Of a DNA stretch of 64,000 nucleotides, positions 22,665 through 32,854 are shown one piece after another; within the stretch, counting starts at the first letter, position 1, and the number at the start of each line of letters is the position of its first letter. Both the position numbers and the translations under genes were made by a program. Source of the stretch: Allolobophora icterica (Eukaryota > Annelida > Clitellata > Crassiclitellata > Lumbricidae); assembly GCA_963556255.1 (NCBI GenBank), contig OY744607.1, positions 42,968,052 through 43,032,051 on the forward strand, given 5' to 3'. The notes under the pieces were generated by a model. It had not been told where the DNA came from. It did no database searches and was given only the letters and a program-made list of their open reading frames with translations.

Positions 22665-22850
22665 GTGGACCTTTGGGAGGGGACTCCCTCTTGAGAGAAA
22701 TCATAGAGGGGAGATTGGAGGGAAAGAGAAAGAGAGGAAGACCGCGACAGATGATGCTGGGATGGATGATGACCGACGGATACAGCGGACTGAAGGGAAG
22801 AGCACAGCGAAGAGAGGAATGGCGTCTTTGGAAGGGCAGAGTACTTAAAG
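22665..22850 (+). pseudogene. LINE reverse transcriptase, extreme C-terminus
   Basis: The frame reads LGGDSLLREIIEGRLEGK, then RGRPRQMMLGWMM, then GYSGLKGRAQRREEWRLW. This matches, residue pattern by pattern, the last 60 residues of the LINE at 25755-26822 ([44 protein letters not shown]). It is a severely 5'-truncated insertion of the same family. It continues a short way after the motif (to about 22894) with no clear tail. Confidence 0.8.
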
Positions 22851-22894
22851 AGAAGAACACAAGTATGATTGTAAGAATCATTAAAACTATTTAA

Positions 22895-23799
22895 TTTACA
22901 TAGACACTTGACACTTATATTGGGCCAGCTCATTGACGAATCATGCATCTCAAACACCCGTGGCTGTGGAGCATTTATTGCTGTAGGCTTTATATTAAAT
23001 ACCATCCATTGAAGTTGGATTGTCTCTCGCTTACCACCTTTCACTGTCACTGCACTCTACACCAGCGCAAGTCGATTTACGTTCGCCTCCTTAGCTCCCC
23101 CGACCGTTGAATGACAAACAAAGCCATCAGTAAATTTGTTCCGGAATGGTCTTCAATCATATGGTCATTTGGAGAACAAACATGCACCGACCTGTAGGCT
23201 ATAGCGTCTTTTCGGCGATTTGATTCCAGATGTGTAATCGCTGAGCATCGCGCGTGCTGGAACACGGCCTGATTTTCGCCTGACCGCACACCTCTGCCAA
23301 ATCACTCGACGAGCGATTGTCTCTCGTCTGCATTCAGAGCCTTGCAACAAGAGTGGAAGATATTTTCCCCGTGAAGTCGCGTGTGCTTTCTTACTCGACG
23401 ACTGGATAGTTTCTATACCTCTTCTGCGATTTCACGTACGATTTCGATCGACTTATTCTCCCTGATAGACGTAAACTACGGAGATCAGATCGAAGTGGAT
23501 CTTTCTGTCGTGACTAAGAGGTTATCGATCGCCTGTTTCGCTCGTTTCTTTATCTACGTCTCAGGAGAATTAGAATACAGCCATATCGTCTCTTATCGAA
23601 CTGGAGTTAAGCGGCGCTTCTTTAAAGGCTCGCCGATTTGATTAATCTTCGTAAGCCTCTCAGGTGATCCAGTGAGCTGCTCTTCTCTTTTCTAGTCTGA
23701 TGAAAGATTCCAGACTGCAAACGGAGACTTTCGTCGAGAAGACGTTGAAAACGGATGATAGTTCCTAGAGTTCAAATAGACACTTTAGTTGAGATCACG
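22895..23799. other. Unique sequence, no gene recognised
   Basis: Several 60-90 codon ORFs without a recognisable domain. Fairly CpG-rich in 23200-23700. Confidence 0.35.
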
Positions 23800-23803
23800 T
23801 GTA

Positions 23804-24045
23804 AACCCAACCTTCAGTCGTAAAAATTCAACCTTCAGGCGTACAAAACCCAACCTTAAGACGTACAACACTCAACCTTCAGACGTACAAACCCAACCTT
23901 CAGTCGCACAAAACTCAACATTCAGTCGTAAAAACCCAACCAATTGAGTAGTACAAAACCCAACCTTCAGTCGTACAAAACCCAAACCTTCAGACGTACA
24001 AAACCAAATCTTCGGACGTTCAAAACCCAACCTTCAGACATCGTC
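23804..24045 (+). repeat. About 22-bp minisatellite
   Basis: About eleven diverged copies of CCCAACCTTCAGTCGTACAAAA. It ends about 60 bp before the candidate first exon at 24103. Confidence 0.9.
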
Positions 24046-24102
24046 AGCGCGAAAGAAGTTACGCGATAAAGTGAGCTCCTGGAAATTGTTCCACGAGCAA
24101 GG

Positions 24103-24291
24103 ATGTCGGTTCGTAGTCAACCTCCCAAACGTCGTTCCATCACACAGGCAACACTTGCCATCGGTCATCGTCGCAACTCATCCGAATCCTCTGCCTCCGC
24201 AGCCAGCGGTATCGAACAGAAGCTGCAGAACGGTGAAATCTTCTATCAGACGGTGCGAACTCATCCTTCCATACCTTGTTTGGTGCCAGAG
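24103..24291 (+). CDS. Possible first coding exon, gene unknown
   Basis: An ATG in acceptable context (GCAAGGATGT) opens a 63-codon frame ending at a good donor, CAGAG|GTGAGC (24292). The product starts MSVRSQPPKRRS, is Arg/Ser-rich to about residue 35, then has an amphipathic-looking stretch (GIEQKLQNGEIFYQTV) and ends PCLVPE, in phase 0. Composition is more protein-like than neighbouring ORFs, and the exon follows CpG-bearing sequence. I see no partner exon on this strand before ADGB at 30788 and cannot name the gene. It may be the 5' end of a degraded gene or a chance ORF. Confidence 0.3.
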
Positions 24292-24649
24292 GTGAGCGTG
24301 ACATTTTTACGCTCTGCTGAGTTGCATACGCCCACCGGAAGCGAGAAGACGGGGTCGAGTATGAGTCGCAAGCGCTCGATTCAGCTTCACGCTTCAAGCG
24401 CCGTCACGGATGACTGCACTTCGCCAATGCCAACATCCGTACGAGAAGATATCAGGGAAAGGTGCAGAACACAGCTTTTTTGTCAATCATCTTCTCTCAA
24501 GAGCTTCTATCCTTCTGATAGCAGAGACTTCATGCATGGGGCTTCGAGCAGCATGTAACTTTTACCTCGGTCTCACACGAACGCGCTATATATAAATTTG
24601 TAGACGCACATATGCACTTAGATACGTTCGTATGTATATACATACACTC

Positions 24650-24824
24650 ATGGGCGTCTGCAGGAATTTTTCTAGGGGGCAAACATTTCTATGGGGGCAA
24701 AAAATTTTAGGGGAGCAAAATGACGTTTTTGCATAGCATATTCATGAATACAGAACACGTGACAACTTTAAAAATAATGATCAAGGGGAAGGGGTAAATG
24801 CCGCTTCCCCCTCCGGACGCCCAT
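24650..24824. mobile_element. Short MITE, ATGGGCGTC ends
   Basis: A 175-bp element with inverted ends ATGGGCGTCTGCAGG and (reverse complement of the right end) ATGGGCGTCCGGAGG, 13 of 15 identical. The interior has runs such as GGGGGCAAA. No clear target duplication; hAT-type ends are possible but unproven. Confidence 0.6.
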
Positions 24825-24879
24825 TGAATTGTTGCGGGGGAAAGACGCGAAATGTTGGGGGATATGTACCTTCTGTGGA

Positions 24880-25215
24880 AAAAGTAATCGTAATCGTAAT
24901 CTCCAAACTTCTAAAGCGCCACTCGAAGGCCAAGCGCAGGACACCAGCCTATTCACGTGCGCTACATCAGACCAGAGGGGGTTTCCAGAGAGTAGTCAAA
25001 AAGAGGTCCAAGTCCGATTTCCAGAGTACCAGATCAGGGGTTTCCAGAGAGTGGTCCAAAAGAGGTCCAAGTCCGATTTCCAGGAGGCAAAACCAAATCA
25101 AAGGGGGTTTCCAGAGAGTAGTCCAAAAGAGGTCCAAGTCCGATTTCCAGGGTACCAGATCAGGAGAGGCAGAGCAGCTGCCAAGGCGGGTGTCGTTTAC
25201 GGCGAGAATAACACT
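24880..25215 (-). mobile_element. 3' end of CR1-like LINE (type A) with internal tandem repeats
   Basis: Starts GTAATCGTAATCTCCAAACTTCTAAAGCGCC, as at 4263. The part GGGTTTCCAGAGAGTAGTCCAAAAGAGGTCCAAGTCCGATTTCCAG is present three times in tandem (about 24977-25160), which other copies lack. It lies in the 3' UTR and has no coding role. Confidence 0.75.
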
Positions 25216-25754
25216 GGTCAACAGCCAAAATGTATCGGTGATGAAATCAGTCAATTATGACTACTTTTGCTGTGCTGAAAAAGAATATGACATTAAGAAA
25301 TGCTGTTTAGCTCTAGTTTTTATGATACAGTAAGTTTTAGTTTTAGTAGAGCACGGTCTGACCACTATAAAAGAAAAGTATGGCCGTCACGGAAGTCTCT
25401 GGATCCAGGAACTAAAAGTGTGCAGCACAGCCCACTAGTGGACCCCAAGAAGGTTTTGTTACCACCATTACATATAAAGTTGGGACTTGTAAAGAATTTT
25501 GTGAAGGCAATGAACCGAGATGGTGAGGCTTTCAAGTACCTGAAAGAGAAATTCCCAAGACTGAGTGAGGCCAAAATAAAGGAAGGTGTGTTTATTGGTC
25601 CACAGATACGTGCACTTCTGAAAGATGAACATTTTCATCAGATCCTCCGTGGTTTTGAGAAGAATGCCTGGAAATCATTCGAACTTGTGGTTGAAAATTT
25701 CCTGGGAAACAAGAAAGCAGATAACTATAAAGAACTGGTGACGAGACTTCTCTT

Positions 25755-26822
25755 CTTCTTTGTCTTTATGTTCTCTGCCCACCGGCAGGTTCGTATGACC
25801 AATGACGCCATCGTTCTCTGTCTTGTGCTCTTCTCTTCAGTCCACTGTATCCTTCTTCTTTTGTCATCATCCAGTCTAGCAGCATTGCCCTCGGTCTTCC
25901 TCGCGTCTTTCTCCCCTCCATCCTTCCCTCCATGATGTCTCTTAGCAGTGTCTCACTCCTTAGGATGTGCCCGATCCATTTCCTTTGTCGTCCGCGTATA
26001 GTACTTATGAGTGATCTTTGTTCTTCTACCATTTGCAGGATTTCCTCGTTCGTCCTCCGTTCCACCCAGCTAACTCTCTCCATTCTGCGCCACACCCACA
26101 TCTCGAAGGCCTCCAATCTTTTTATGTCGTCCTTCCTCATTCTCCATGTCTCGGAGCCGTACAGAACAATACTCCACACCAGTGTCTTCACCATTCTCTT
26201 CTTTAGTTTCTTGCTTAAGCTTCCTCTCATCAGCTCTCCTCTTTTATAAAATGTATCTTTTCCCATGGATATTCTTCTTTTTATTTCCTCTTGGCATCTT
26301 GCATCGTCTGTGATCACACTTCCTAGATAGCAAAACTTCTCCACCTGTTCTATTTCTTCTCCGTTTAGTGTGATCTTTATTGTTTGTGGTGTTATACCGC
26401 TTCTCTTGCTTATCTTCATTACCTTTGTCTTCTTTACGTTTATTTTCATTTCATATTCCAGCGATACCGTGTTTAGACGATCCATCATCCTTTGTAAGCC
26501 CTCCTGGCTAGTTGCCAGCATCGCCTGGTCATCTGCAAATCTCAATGCCTTCACCCTTTTTCCTCCTACCTTTATTCCCTCCTCCATATCCTCTAGCGTT
26601 TCTCTTATGATCTCTTCTATATAGATGTTGAATAGGATTGGTGACAGTGGGCATCCTTGTCTTACCCCTCTTCCTATTTTTCCTGGTTCTGAGTACTCTC
26701 CACCAACTCTTATTTTCACTCTTTGTCCCATGTATAGATTACCTACCAATCTTCTTTCTCTCCAATCACCCCTTTTCTTCTCAGTATTCCCATTAGCTTT
26801 CTCCAGTCTACTCTGTCGAAAG
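25755..26822 (-). mobile_element. 5'-truncated LINE with 8-bp target duplication
   Basis: A 1,068-bp minus-strand insertion flanked by CTTCTCTT (25747-25754 and 26823-26830). Its 5' end starts within the RT at FDRVDW and its 3' end lies just past the RT stop, with no long tail. It interrupts the ORF fragment at 25345-27115. Confidence 0.9.
25766..26749 (-). pseudogene. LINE reverse transcriptase, C-terminal two thirds
   Basis: A 327-residue open frame with [18 protein letters not shown] (RT motif 4 region), catalytic [10 protein letters not shown], a primer-grip-like [18 protein letters not shown], and the C-terminal signature [13 protein letters not shown]. The preceding piece, in another frame up to 26822, contains FDRVDW, so there is one frameshift near 26755. 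The active site is FADD where the LINE at 2089 has YADD. No endonuclease is present because of 5' truncation. Confidence 0.9.
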
Positions 26823-27375
26823 CTTCTCTTAGCCTACCAGAAATTAGGCTGCAACATGTCATTGAAAATTCACTTTCTGCACTCTCATTTGGACTTTTTC
26901 CCTGATAACTGTGGTGCAGTTAGCGATGAACATGGTGAACGTTTCCATCAGGACATATCGACGATGGAAAACAGGTATCAGGGAAAATGGAGTCCTGCGA
27001 TGTTAGCAGACTACTGCTGGACTGTGGTGAGAGATGCCCCAGATGTAGAGTACAAGCGACAGGCAAAGAAAAAAGAACGGTCTAATGCAGAGGAATTATG
27101 TTTCACCCAAATAATATTATATACTTTATGAATACAAAAAACTATTCTACAGGTACTTAGAAGTGTCTTTATAAAATTTCTATCAATGTTCTGTTTCAAT
27201 AATGTCAATTTAGGTTTCGAACTTTGCGAAATATAAGAAAAACCATCTTTGCAAATATTTTCAATAGTAGAGCTAACTAATTTTTTTAAAACACATTTCT
27301 GTAGTCACAGCATTGATACACATAGAAATAAAGCAAGAAAATCAAAGTTACAAAATTTCTTTTAAAAATTGTTGA

Positions 27376-29350
27376 CCAGTGTAATTGGAAGGCGGAGTAT
27401 CAGATGAGTCAGGGCAGGAGTATTTGAAAAGGTGATACTTCAGTTTTGAGTGGAAAGCCCGGGGGTGATAGATAGAGGAATAGGAGGAGGAGGATGAAGG
27501 ACGGGTTGCAATGATGATGGATGAACTAAGAAACTGCGAAATTCAGGGGGGAGATCATTCCAGAAGCGTGGTGCTGTGATGGAAATGGCTCGGTTGGAGA
27601 ACTTGAGGTGAGTAGTGACTGGGGGTCGAGAAAGACTGAGATAGGACGATGATTGGGTGGAGCGGGTTGTCTGCAGGGGCTTCTATCCCTATTCGGGGTG
27701 GGCGCAAGTTGAGCCCAGTGAAAAACAGGGGGGAAGTATTTCTTTTCAATTTTTATCACACTCCCTACAAGTTACAGTCTTACCGAGTCTTTGCTCGCAG
27801 TTCTGTGCAGGGCCTACTACGTAGGGAGGGGGGAAAGGAAGCAGACTGTTTCCAATTTGTGCCAGAGGGAAAGTTCCACCTCCAGTGAAATGGATGTTTC
27901 TGTTCCACTGACAGGACTGACTCAGGCCAGCAAAATGCTTTGTCCTGCAACATCCAAGGACTGAACATTTTAGATTACCTCCCACAAATTACACCTATGC
28001 TTAGTTTACAGTGTCTAAGCAGTGTTATAGTGTATCATTATTACTTGTTTTTCTTTAGCTATTGACCATTATGTTCCGCTATTTTTCTGTTGATGTAGGA
28101 TGCCAAGAAAGCTTAAAAATTGAAAAAAGCGTTCATAATCCTGTTGATTAAGGAAAACTAGTTGGTCAATGCTACAATTATTGTCGTGTAGTGCAGTGAA
28201 AATGGGATTATCAATCTTGATAATATATTCCAGCAAAATAATTGTCGGCTGGGTAACACTGCAATAGGCGGGGAAGGAGCCTGTTGCCAGTGCATTACAC
28301 CATTCATAATGCAGTCTTTAAATCCCCATATATTTGCTAAGCAGTGTCCTATATTGCCCAGTATTTTAACATGCGTCCCATATTTTGGAAATTTTGTCCC
28401 ATATATATTGCAGTCTGTCCCATAACGAAATTAATTCAACAGTTCAGTTGAACTAAAATGTATAGTTTCCCAAAACCAGTTTTCTTTCTCCAAAAATGCT
28501 CTAAAACTCACCTACTGCAATGTAGAAATCCAAAAAATTTGGGGGAGGACCCCGGACCCCTCCGCTTCAAGGGGAGGGAAGGGGAAGGCAGGAATGGTAC
28601 AGGAGTGGTAAAGGGAGAGGGGATAAGGGGTGAGGGATGGGGTGGGGAGGAAGGGAAGGCGAGGTATGGAAGGGCTTTACAGTAAGTCGGGATTGCTTCC
28701 AGCTTATAGGGGGTTCTGTGAAAGGGGGAAGGAGAGGGATTGAGCCCGGTTGTTAAGGGGGGATAGAAGCCACTGGTTGTCTGAAGGGTGAAGAGATCAC
28801 GAAGGTACTTGGGCTGGGAATATTGTAGGGAGTTGTAGGTTAGTGATAGGACTTTGTAGTGGATTCGCTCTGGGATTTTTAGCCAATGGAGTGATTTGAG
28901 GATGGGAGTGATATGATGATGTTTGGGCGTTATAGTGACAGCTCTGGCTAGTGAGTTTTGGATAAGCTGTAGACGCTTGATTTGAGTGGATTCAAGGTTG
29001 AGGAAAAGAGAATTGCAGTAATCAAGCTTCGAATGAACAATGGAGGTAGCAATGGTGGAGGCAGTTTTAAGGTCGAGCATGGGTCGTATGCGTCGGTCAC
29101 GAATGTGCATGAAACAGGAGCGCGAGAGGATGGAGATGTGGTTAGAGAAGGAGAGGTGTGGATCAAAAATAACACCAAGATTGCGAACAGGGGAGCCAGA
29201 GGTGAAGGTGAGAGACGATGAGTTAGTCGAAAGGTTTATGAAAGGATCAGGGATTTTCTTTATTTGATCAGGAAAGCCTAGGATGATGAATTCAGTTTTG
29301 GAAGGGTTAAGGCAGAGGAGATTGGATGACATCCACTGTGAAATAAGTAA
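27376..29350 (-). mobile_element. CR1-like LINE RT fragment, split by a hAT-type element
   Basis: On minus, 29350 to 28784 encodes the RT thumb/C-terminal region: SSNLLCLNPSKTEF, VRNLGVIFDPHLSFSNHI, HSKLDYCNSLFLNL, RLQLIQNSLARAV, SLHWLKIPERIHYKVLSL, LRDLFTLQTT. Translation resumes at 27665 with RSTQ, RPPVTTHLKFSNRAISI, APRFWNDLPPEFRSF. The two parts join in frame when 27674-28775 and one 8-bp duplication are removed. The 5' part with the catalytic box is missing and no LINE tail is seen at the left border. Confidence 0.85.
27674..28775. mobile_element. Non-autonomous hAT-type element
   Basis: Ends CAGGGGCTTCTATCCC and GGGATAGAAGCCACTG form a 16-bp inverted repeat with one mismatch, starting CAG and ending CTG. 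The 8-bp duplication GTTGTCTG lies at 27666-27673 and 28776-28783. CAG...CTG ends and 8-bp duplications are hAT hallmarks. The element is 1,102 bp, has no transposase-like ORF, and lies within the LINE RT frame. Confidence 0.9.
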
Positions 29351-29441
29351 AGTAGCCTGTAATCCAGTTGGGGGAAACCTATGGGAATGCCGAAGCGACG
29401 TGAAACTGAGAAAATGTACCCAATGGTTGGAGGTCCCTTGG

Positions 29442-29484
29442 TGTGTGTGTGTGTGTGCGTGTGTGTGCGTGTGTGCGTGCGTGC

Positions 29485-29541
<57 letters not shown>
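29442..29541. repeat. (GT)n microsatellite
   Basis: GT units with GC interruptions in the first half and pure GT in the second half. ORFs are artefacts. Confidence 0.95.
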
Positions 29542-29542
<1 letters not shown>

Positions 29543-29805
29543 TCGAGCCTTCGCTGAGATTACTACATGTAGAGAGAGGTTACTATAGCGGACTATACTT
29601 GACTGTTATGTGTTATAGGACTTACCATGTAGATGTAATTTCTACTATATATTTAAGATTTGCTTTATATGGGTTAGCTTTTAGCCACCAAAACTTGCAC
29701 TATAGCCTACATAGTCGTACACCAAACCAGAAAGGATGGTGGTTTGAGTTGGCTCCATTGGACGATATCTATTAAAGTAAGCCTATTAACTCGACTTCCC
29801 TTAAC

Positions 29806-30125
29806 TTCACTGTGCTTGCTAGCGTTGTCTAACGTTGTATCCGTGGCACCCAATCGCCTCCCGTATTCGTTGTCCATATTGTAATGTAGAGCATCTCTAT
29901 TTTTCTAACAGCAGTTCTTTCGTCACCACGGATACAACGCTAACAAGCAGTGTTTAATCTAGTCCCCCTCTTCTGAGGGGGGAAACAAGGATCATGGGGG
30001 ATTTCTTCCCCAAAACAGTCTATACATTATAATATTGCCGGCCTCTGGGGGGGAAACATAAATCCTGGGGGGAATTTCCCCCCAAAAGACGTCTAGATTA
30101 AACACTGGCTAACAAGCACAGTGAA
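29806..30125. mobile_element. Palindromic MITE carrying a nested MITE
   Basis: Left arm TTCACTGTGCTTG (29806) continues through GTTGTATCCGTGG (29846). The right arm is CCACGGATACAACGCTAACAAG (29926-29947), resumed after the nested insertion by CACAGTGAA (30117-30125). The arms are inverted copies except for one base and a 10-bp tandem duplication (CTAACGTTGT) in the left arm. Without the nested element the original would be about 151 bp. Confidence 0.8.
29948..30107. mobile_element. 160-bp nested MITE with 9-bp target duplication
   Basis: Perfect 15-bp inverted ends CAGTGTTTAATCTAG and CTAGATTAAACACTG, flanked by GCTAACAAG on both sides (29939-29947, 30108-30116). A 9-bp duplication is typical of Mutator-like elements, while CAGTG ends resemble hAT, so the superfamily is open. 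The interior holds G-rich blocks such as GAGGGGGGAAACAAGG. Confidence 0.9.
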
Positions 30126-30510
30126 ACATAGGTAGGCTTTGATATCTAAGTGGTAGCATAGGAAGACCTACGTCAAAATTAGTATCTATAGCTTATGCCC
30201 ACGGCCCATACAGTGTGTCATCTATTTATAGGGCCCAGGCCGAGATCTTGCCAGTATAATTTAAAAAACTGCTATGAGACCTTATATCTATTTGAAAATT
30301 GCTTTAAATTCTCCTCTTAGGTCAAGTGCTAATCGTTGCACCTCAACAATTCACTTTTGGAGACCAAATTCATGTCAGTAAACCCAGTGCAACAGAAAAT
30401 CAAATTCATAGACACCGACCATCAGCATAAATTCACAAGCACGGATCATATCTGCCATCTAGTGACTGTCTAAGATAGTTTACATTAAACGATTAGCGAG
30501 TAGCGAGTAT
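30126..30510. other. Upstream flank of ADGB, no gene seen
   Basis: Single-copy-looking sequence between the nested MITEs and the ADGB promoter. No ORF with a recognised domain. Confidence 0.4.
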
Positions 30511-30517
30511 TGTTTAC
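30511..30517 (+). promoter_or_regulatory. Forkhead-type motif upstream of ADGB
   Basis: TGTTTAC, the forkhead core (GTAAACA on the other strand), 271 bp before the ATG. A second copy is at 30874-30880 in intron 1. Mammalian ADGB is reported to be FOXJ1-dependent, so the sites are plausible, but a 7-mer can occur by chance. Confidence 0.35.
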
Positions 30518-30687
30518 ACTTGCGACTTTAACGGCTGTAGCCTAAATTTCACTTAAAGAGGTACATTTAACACCTTCAAGATTTTCGTAATAGCACACGA
30601 AATGTAAATTGAATAGTAAATTTATTTCAACATCTTGAGATCCCGCCATAAAATACCTTGGCGCATGCGTGCTACTAACTTCCGCTG

Positions 30688-30701
30688 GTGTCTATAGCAA
30701 C
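30688..30701 (+). promoter_or_regulatory. Candidate X-box (RFX site) of ADGB
   Basis: GTGTCTATAGCAAC matches the X-box consensus RYYNYY-AT-RRNRAC with one mismatch (third base). The 3' half-site AGCAAC is perfect. It lies 86 bp upstream of the ATG in a CpG-containing stretch (30655-30730), a position usual for ciliary gene X-boxes. Function is inferred. Confidence 0.5.
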
Positions 30702-30787
30702 GAAGTACGTTCGCGAAAGTGGTTATGCGTTTAGAAATCGGTGTTTTGGTACTTTGGCACAACTGTAAAAAGTAGAATTGTGCGTAG

Positions 30788-30837
30788 ATGTCATCAAAAA
30801 ATCCAAAGAAGCTCCAATCTTCGGGATTGTTAAAAGA
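30788..30837 (+). CDS. ADGB: ADGB exon 1 (residues 1-16)
   Basis: Start codon chosen because an in-frame TAG lies directly before it (30785-30787), and the short lysine-rich MSSKNPKKLQSS start resembles other ADGB N-termini. Donor AAAGA|GTGAGC, phase 2. The forkhead motif at 30874 lies in the following intron. Confidence 0.8.
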
Positions 30838-31322
30838 GTGAGCGCGTTTCGCTATTCTGTGGAATGTTTGATTTGTTTACACAACGGCTTAGGGCCCATC
30901 AAAATTCTGAAGTATTGTAGAATAGGTGGCTTATTCTACGGCTGCGGAGTATAAAAACAGCAGAATAAAGCTACTGACATATATTTTATTGTTTTATCAT
31001 CAGGCATTTATTAAACGCCGCTCTAGGTCTGCTATAAATAGGGCTGAACAACTGTGAGTCCCCACACTATAGTCATCTCGTTGGTGTCGAACTGCGTTAC
31101 AAGGCGAGCGGTCGAACACTCGTCTGCCCTGTCTCACAATATCTTAGGTTGATTGATATGTTATTTTAGGGTGAAGATTGGGATTTTTACTTTGCAATAC
31201 TGTCCAATTGCTTTGGTAGATGGGACTTTGGCTTTAAAGGCTATCCACAGTATGTTTTGGTACACCAACTAGCATTTACTGACGTATTACTCGCTGTTTT
31301 AGGCAGTATCTTTTTGTTTTAG

Positions 31323-31434
31323 GTCAACTTCAACACATTCTGTCATCGGAAGTAATGTGCCAGACTCAAACAAGAAGAGGCAGCTTTCGTTGTGGCCCGA
31401 GTTCAGTGATGCAGACATTAGCAATGAAAAATGG
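31323..31434 (+). CDS. ADGB: ADGB exon 2 (residues 17-54)
   Basis: Acceptor TTTTGTTTTAG, donor TGG|GTAAGA, phase 0. It contains the highly conserved ADGB block LWPEFSDADISNEKW (about 40-54). Confidence 0.95.
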
Positions 31435-31820
31435 GTAAGAAATGTATTGCAGGCCAAATAATAATTTATTTTTTCATTTCCAACAATTTCTGCTGTTGGT
31501 AAGCTTAGTTTGGTATGGTTTAAAAATAAAGTATCACTTGTTCTTTAGTATTCTCAAATTAATTCTTCACTTAAATGGATATATATATTTCAGAGAATGC
31601 TACTCAAATTGTGGTCTGTGGCCCAGTACTGGTCCGCTAGTGATTGGTTACTGGGCAGCGGAATGAAAAACTGGAATCACAATTTTGGTTGTATTCAAAT
31701 AAAATATTAAATTGTACTCAGTGTAAAACATCAAAATGACAGCACGACATTGTTTATGCATAATAAACAGTTATCATTATATTACAATTGTGATATGGTT
31801 TATAATTTGATGTATTCCAG

Positions 31821-31871
31821 GAAATTGTACACAAGGGCAAAGTGGACAGAAGTACAAAAGCTGTTCCCTCG
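31821..31871 (+). CDS. ADGB: ADGB exon 3 (residues 55-71)
   Basis: Acceptor GTATTCCAG, donor TCG|GTATGT. A 17-codon polar, lysine-rich linker (EIVHKGKVDRSTK) in phase 0 at both ends. The role is supported by phase and position more than by conservation. Confidence 0.7.
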
Positions 31872-32576
31872 GTATGTATACTCACGTAAAATCTTACAAT
31901 TGCTGAACCTACTGATATTTAAGCCAGTTAAAGGCTGTATATAAATCATTACTATCTCATGTTGACAATTTATAGTTAGCCTATTTAGAACATCCTGAAG
32001 GCATTTCGTCTATATTTAAGCATGCTTAGTAAGAACTTTTCTCTGCAGTAGAACACTTTTATTACTGAATGTTTAAATTGTTGAAATTGGTGAACACATG
32101 TTATTCAGATATGTTTTAATAATGCATTGTTTGTCCTTTCAATGTTGTAATTGGAGACGTTAATGAATTGATTTGATTAAATCTTAAAACATAAGCAATT
32201 AATGGAGTAGGGCATATTTTGCATCAACTGTAAGGAAGGAAAGTATGATTGTGTTATGATTATTGAATCTGTCTAATGGTTTACGACTATGGCCTGAGGT
32301 TTCCATAGTCATCAGAACTCTTCAGATTATATTAGATTAGATAACATAAAATAATTTAACTATGTGATTAATCCCAGGTAATGCATTCCTACATTCGTAT
32401 GTACATACATACATTCCTACATTGCATCAACTAGAGGGGATGAAACCAGACTATGCACCAGTGCTTATGACCTTTCACTGGATCAGTCTTATGGATTATG
32501 ACTATAGTTTGATATTTCAGAATCCTTCAGATTAGATGAAATTAGTTTTTTATTTGTAATTCATTGTTATGCCCAG

Positions 32577-32687
32577 GCACAACAAATCCAACATTTCTTC
32601 GATGACCCAGAGGGCAAATTATGTGAACTGCCGACGTGTCTCAAAGTGGCATCGTGGAAAAGACCAAAAGATTTCCTGCAAGAAAAG
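32577..32687 (+). CDS. ADGB: ADGB exon 4 (residues 72-108)
   Basis: Acceptor TATGCCCAG, donor AAG|GTGGAT. Conserved HFFDDPEGKLCELP and VASWKRPKDFL blocks, the latter a hallmark of the ADGB calpain-like region. Confidence 0.95.
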
Positions 32688-32854
32688 GTGGATATAAATT
32701 CTTGTGTGTGTTCCTTCACTGACTACTGTCATCGTGAGCCACATCAAATACTGCATCACACTGTTACATGGCTGGGTTCTACGTATATGAAGTGCCAGCA
32801 AGTGGTGACTTTACCAGTTGTCTGAGCTTAGTGGCTTACAGATTAACTTGGAGT

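Larger units (their letters stand above)
25345..27115 (+). pseudogene. Repetitive-family ORF fragment split by a LINE
   Basis: Left part (25345-25754) reads SDHYKRKVWPSR, PLVDPKKVLLPPLHIKLGLVKN, FPRLSEAKIKEGVFIGPQIR, NYKELVTRLL. Right part (26823-27115) reads [56 protein letters not shown]. Removing the insertion and one copy of the 8-bp duplication joins the two in frame (ELVTRLL-LAYQ). From memory this resembles a multi-copy uncharacterised protein found in many invertebrates, with conserved His, Asp and Glu (HSHLDFFPDN, DEHGERFHQD), probably transposon-derived; I cannot name the superfamily. The N-terminal part is missing and the left border (TTTTAGTAG) could be a splice acceptor or truncation point. 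Confidence 0.6.

Noticed and set aside
24103..24558. Full 151-aa ORF as a single-exon gene
   Set aside because: After residue 63 a strong donor occurs and composition changes to random-like; if anything is real here it is the first 63 codons.
28508..28780. Pro/Ser-rich C-terminal extension of the LINE ORF
   Set aside because: This part lies inside the inserted hAT-type element and is read-through, not LINE protein.
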